Positions 62,948 to 64,000 of a DNA stretch of 64,000 bases are shown here, one piece after another. Location: assembly GCA_037903355.1 (NCBI GenBank), contig JBAJFE010000011.1, positions 2,551,001 to 2,615,000 on the forward strand. Reading direction: 5' to 3'. Both the position numbers and the translations under genes were made by a program. Within the stretch, counting starts at the first letter, position 1. Each line of letters begins with the position of its first letter. Origin of the DNA: Trichuris trichiura (taxonomy: Eukaryota; Nematoda; Enoplea; Trichinellida; Trichuridae). The notes under the pieces are model-generated. The model had not been told where the DNA came from. It worked only from the letters and a program-made list of their open reading frames with translations, and made no database searches.

Positions 62948-63382
62948 ATGGCAAAGCTTCATTACGCCTTCCTTGCCTTGCTATTAGTACTTGCACTCTA
63001 CCTATGCGACGCTCATTCTGTCTCCCACAGCCAAGGATCACGTCCGGAACCTCCACGAAACCATGAACCGAGCGGCCATCACGGACCGAAAGGTAATCCC
63101 CCTCCGCCTAGTGGTCCCAATCCGCCTAGTGGTCACCGTCCGCCTAATGGTCCTCCTCCGCCTAGTGGCCACCCTCCAGCTAGTAATCCCCATGGGCCTC
63201 GTAATAGCCGCCAGAAGCGTCATGACTCTCCGCCACGTCCTCCCGTTCCGCCAAGTCCTAGTGTTCCCTCCAAGCCAAAAGGCCCACATCCTCCTTCTCC
63301 CGGCTCTCCATCACTCAGCCTCGAACTTGGCTCAAAACATCCCGGTGGCCCGAGAGTAACGTTAAACCTGCGAGGACACTGA
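62948..63382 (+). CDS. Secreted proline-rich protein, copy 3 (144 aa, expanded repeats)
   Basis: Signal peptide MAKLHYAFLALLLVLALYLC, cleavage likely after CDAHS. The middle contains imperfect tandem repeats of a PPSGH/PPNG type (SGPNPPSGHRPPNGPPPPSG), then a furin-like dibasic site RQKR at 88-91, a second Pro/Ser region, and the conserved tail SPSLSLELGSKHPGGPRVTL followed by NLRGH. No Cys in the mature part. The dibasic site could release a C-terminal peptide of about 53 residues; that is inference. Longest of the three copies; length differences come from the repeat region. AATAAA at 63470-63475. Confidence 0.85.
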   Translation: MAKLHYAFLALLLVLALYLCDAHSVSHSQGSRPEPPRNHEPSGHHGPKGNPPPPSGPNPPSGHRPPNGPPPPSGHPPASNPHGPRNSRQKRHDSPPRPPVPPSPSVPSKPKGPHPPSPGSPSLSLELGSKHPGGPRVTLNLRGH

Positions 63383-64000
63383 ATGCTTTTGAGACTTTAA
63401 CTCTTGCACTGTCCTTTGATCACTTTTGTGCAATGCCCCGTAAAGTAATGACGACATATATGCAACACAAATAAACGAATTCTTCGCTCAACACGCTTGC
63501 TTCAACAAACTTAGCAGACTCCATCCCATATTCCTTTTCGCTTGAACATTTCAAGATTGCAGCGGCAATAAGCTCATCGTATTGATACTGCAAAATGCTT
63601 TAAGGGATTAGTAATATTTCCCATTTTAAAGAAACAGATTGAGCAGCCACACAATTCCTGATTGGGCATTTTATCACTGAGAAAGCCAATTGAATTTACT
63701 GTGCACTTAAGTGAGTATTAGTAGAATGATTATGACTGAATAAGAATTCCAGTCTGTGTACGGACATTATTAGCGCCGTTTGCAGGGAAGACAAAAAACA
63801 CAAACGTTGATGCACAAACAAGCGTAATCTTGATCCTGATTTGACCCTTTGCAGTTATTCACACGCACTATTATTATTCATTCGTTTATGCAGCGAACAA
63901 GTCAACGCAATTAATAAATGTGACAAAAAGTGAGTGAACTAAACATAAATAAAATAAAAATCTTGGACGGGAAACAAATCCTTATGTCTATCAGCCAAGC
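63383..64000. other. Start of unit 3 spacer, cut by the window edge
   Basis: Poly(A) signal at 63470-63475, then sequence matching 51490-52070 and 58220-58800. No gene. The array may continue to the right. Confidence 0.6.

Larger units (their letters stand above)
50150..64000. repeat. Tandem array of at least three multi-kb units, each with a proline-rich protein gene
   Basis: Sequence 3' of each proline-rich gene is shared over kilobases. Examples: 51480-54900 resembles 58200-61640, and 63420-64000 resembles the start of both. Unit 1 runs from about 50150 to 55095, unit 2 from about 55096 to 61824 (including a 1.7-kb transposon) and unit 3 from about 61825 beyond the window. Identity between units is roughly 85-90 percent by eye, with small indels. 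Homology begins at the left arm of the palindrome in each unit. I found no matching proline-rich gene upstream of 50150. Confidence 0.9.

Overview
The window is eukaryotic and looks like a clade I (Dorylaimia) nematode, most likely of the whipworm/Trichinella group. Evidence: a nematode-type trehalose-6-phosphate phosphatase, a Delta/LAG-2-class DSL ligand, and genes built from short exons separated by very small introns, mostly 44-80 bp. The order is inferred from gene architecture and remembered family features; no search was run. Most genes here were rebuilt exon by exon, checking that splice phases close and that residues match the families.

Layout. (1) 3.1-16.1 kb is a gene cluster: an RCE1-type CAAX protease (-), a small coiled-coil protein (-), an intronless trehalose-6-phosphate phosphatase (+) and, convergent with it, a 23-exon glycogen debranching enzyme (-). 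(2) 16.1-31.6 kb has no gene I can support. It is a long upstream region with CT tracts and a 120-bp ATT microsatellite. (3) 31.6-35.3 kb is a complete Delta-type Notch ligand (+): MNNL, DSL, nine EGF repeats, one membrane span and a PDZ-ligand-like C-terminus. (4) 35.3-41.1 kb is AT-rich with no firm gene. (5) 41.1-46.7 kb is a compact island: a 117-residue basic protein (+), a small membrane protein (-), the ribosome-biogenesis factor KRI1 (+, sharing a 158-bp divergent promoter with the membrane protein) and a BUB1/BUBR1-like pseudokinase (-). (6) 47.46-47.90 kb is a near-perfect 444-bp inverted repeat, followed by a secreted-looking Cys-rich gene (-).

(7) 50.15 kb to the right edge is the most unusual region. 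It is a tandem array of at least three units. Each unit carries a small secreted proline-rich protein gene with a near-constant signal peptide, a related C-terminal tail and a strongly variable middle. The TATA box lies exactly 40 bp upstream of the ATG in all three. Each unit begins with a roughly 375-bp imperfect palindrome. The palindrome that opens unit 2 was split by a 1,717-bp element with hAT hallmarks (terminal inverted repeats and an 8-bp target-site duplication). That insertion explains why the first palindrome-to-palindrome spacing is about 6.7 kb and the second about 5 kb. I recognise no described family for the proline-rich proteins, and they are the best candidate for an undescribed system.

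Functional links. Debranching enzyme (glucose release from glycogen) and T6P phosphatase (last step of trehalose synthesis) sit tail to tail and belong to connected storage-sugar pathways. The other genes are unrelated housekeeping, signalling and mitotic functions. The proline-rich genes look like a lineage-specific, recently amplified secreted family of unknown role.
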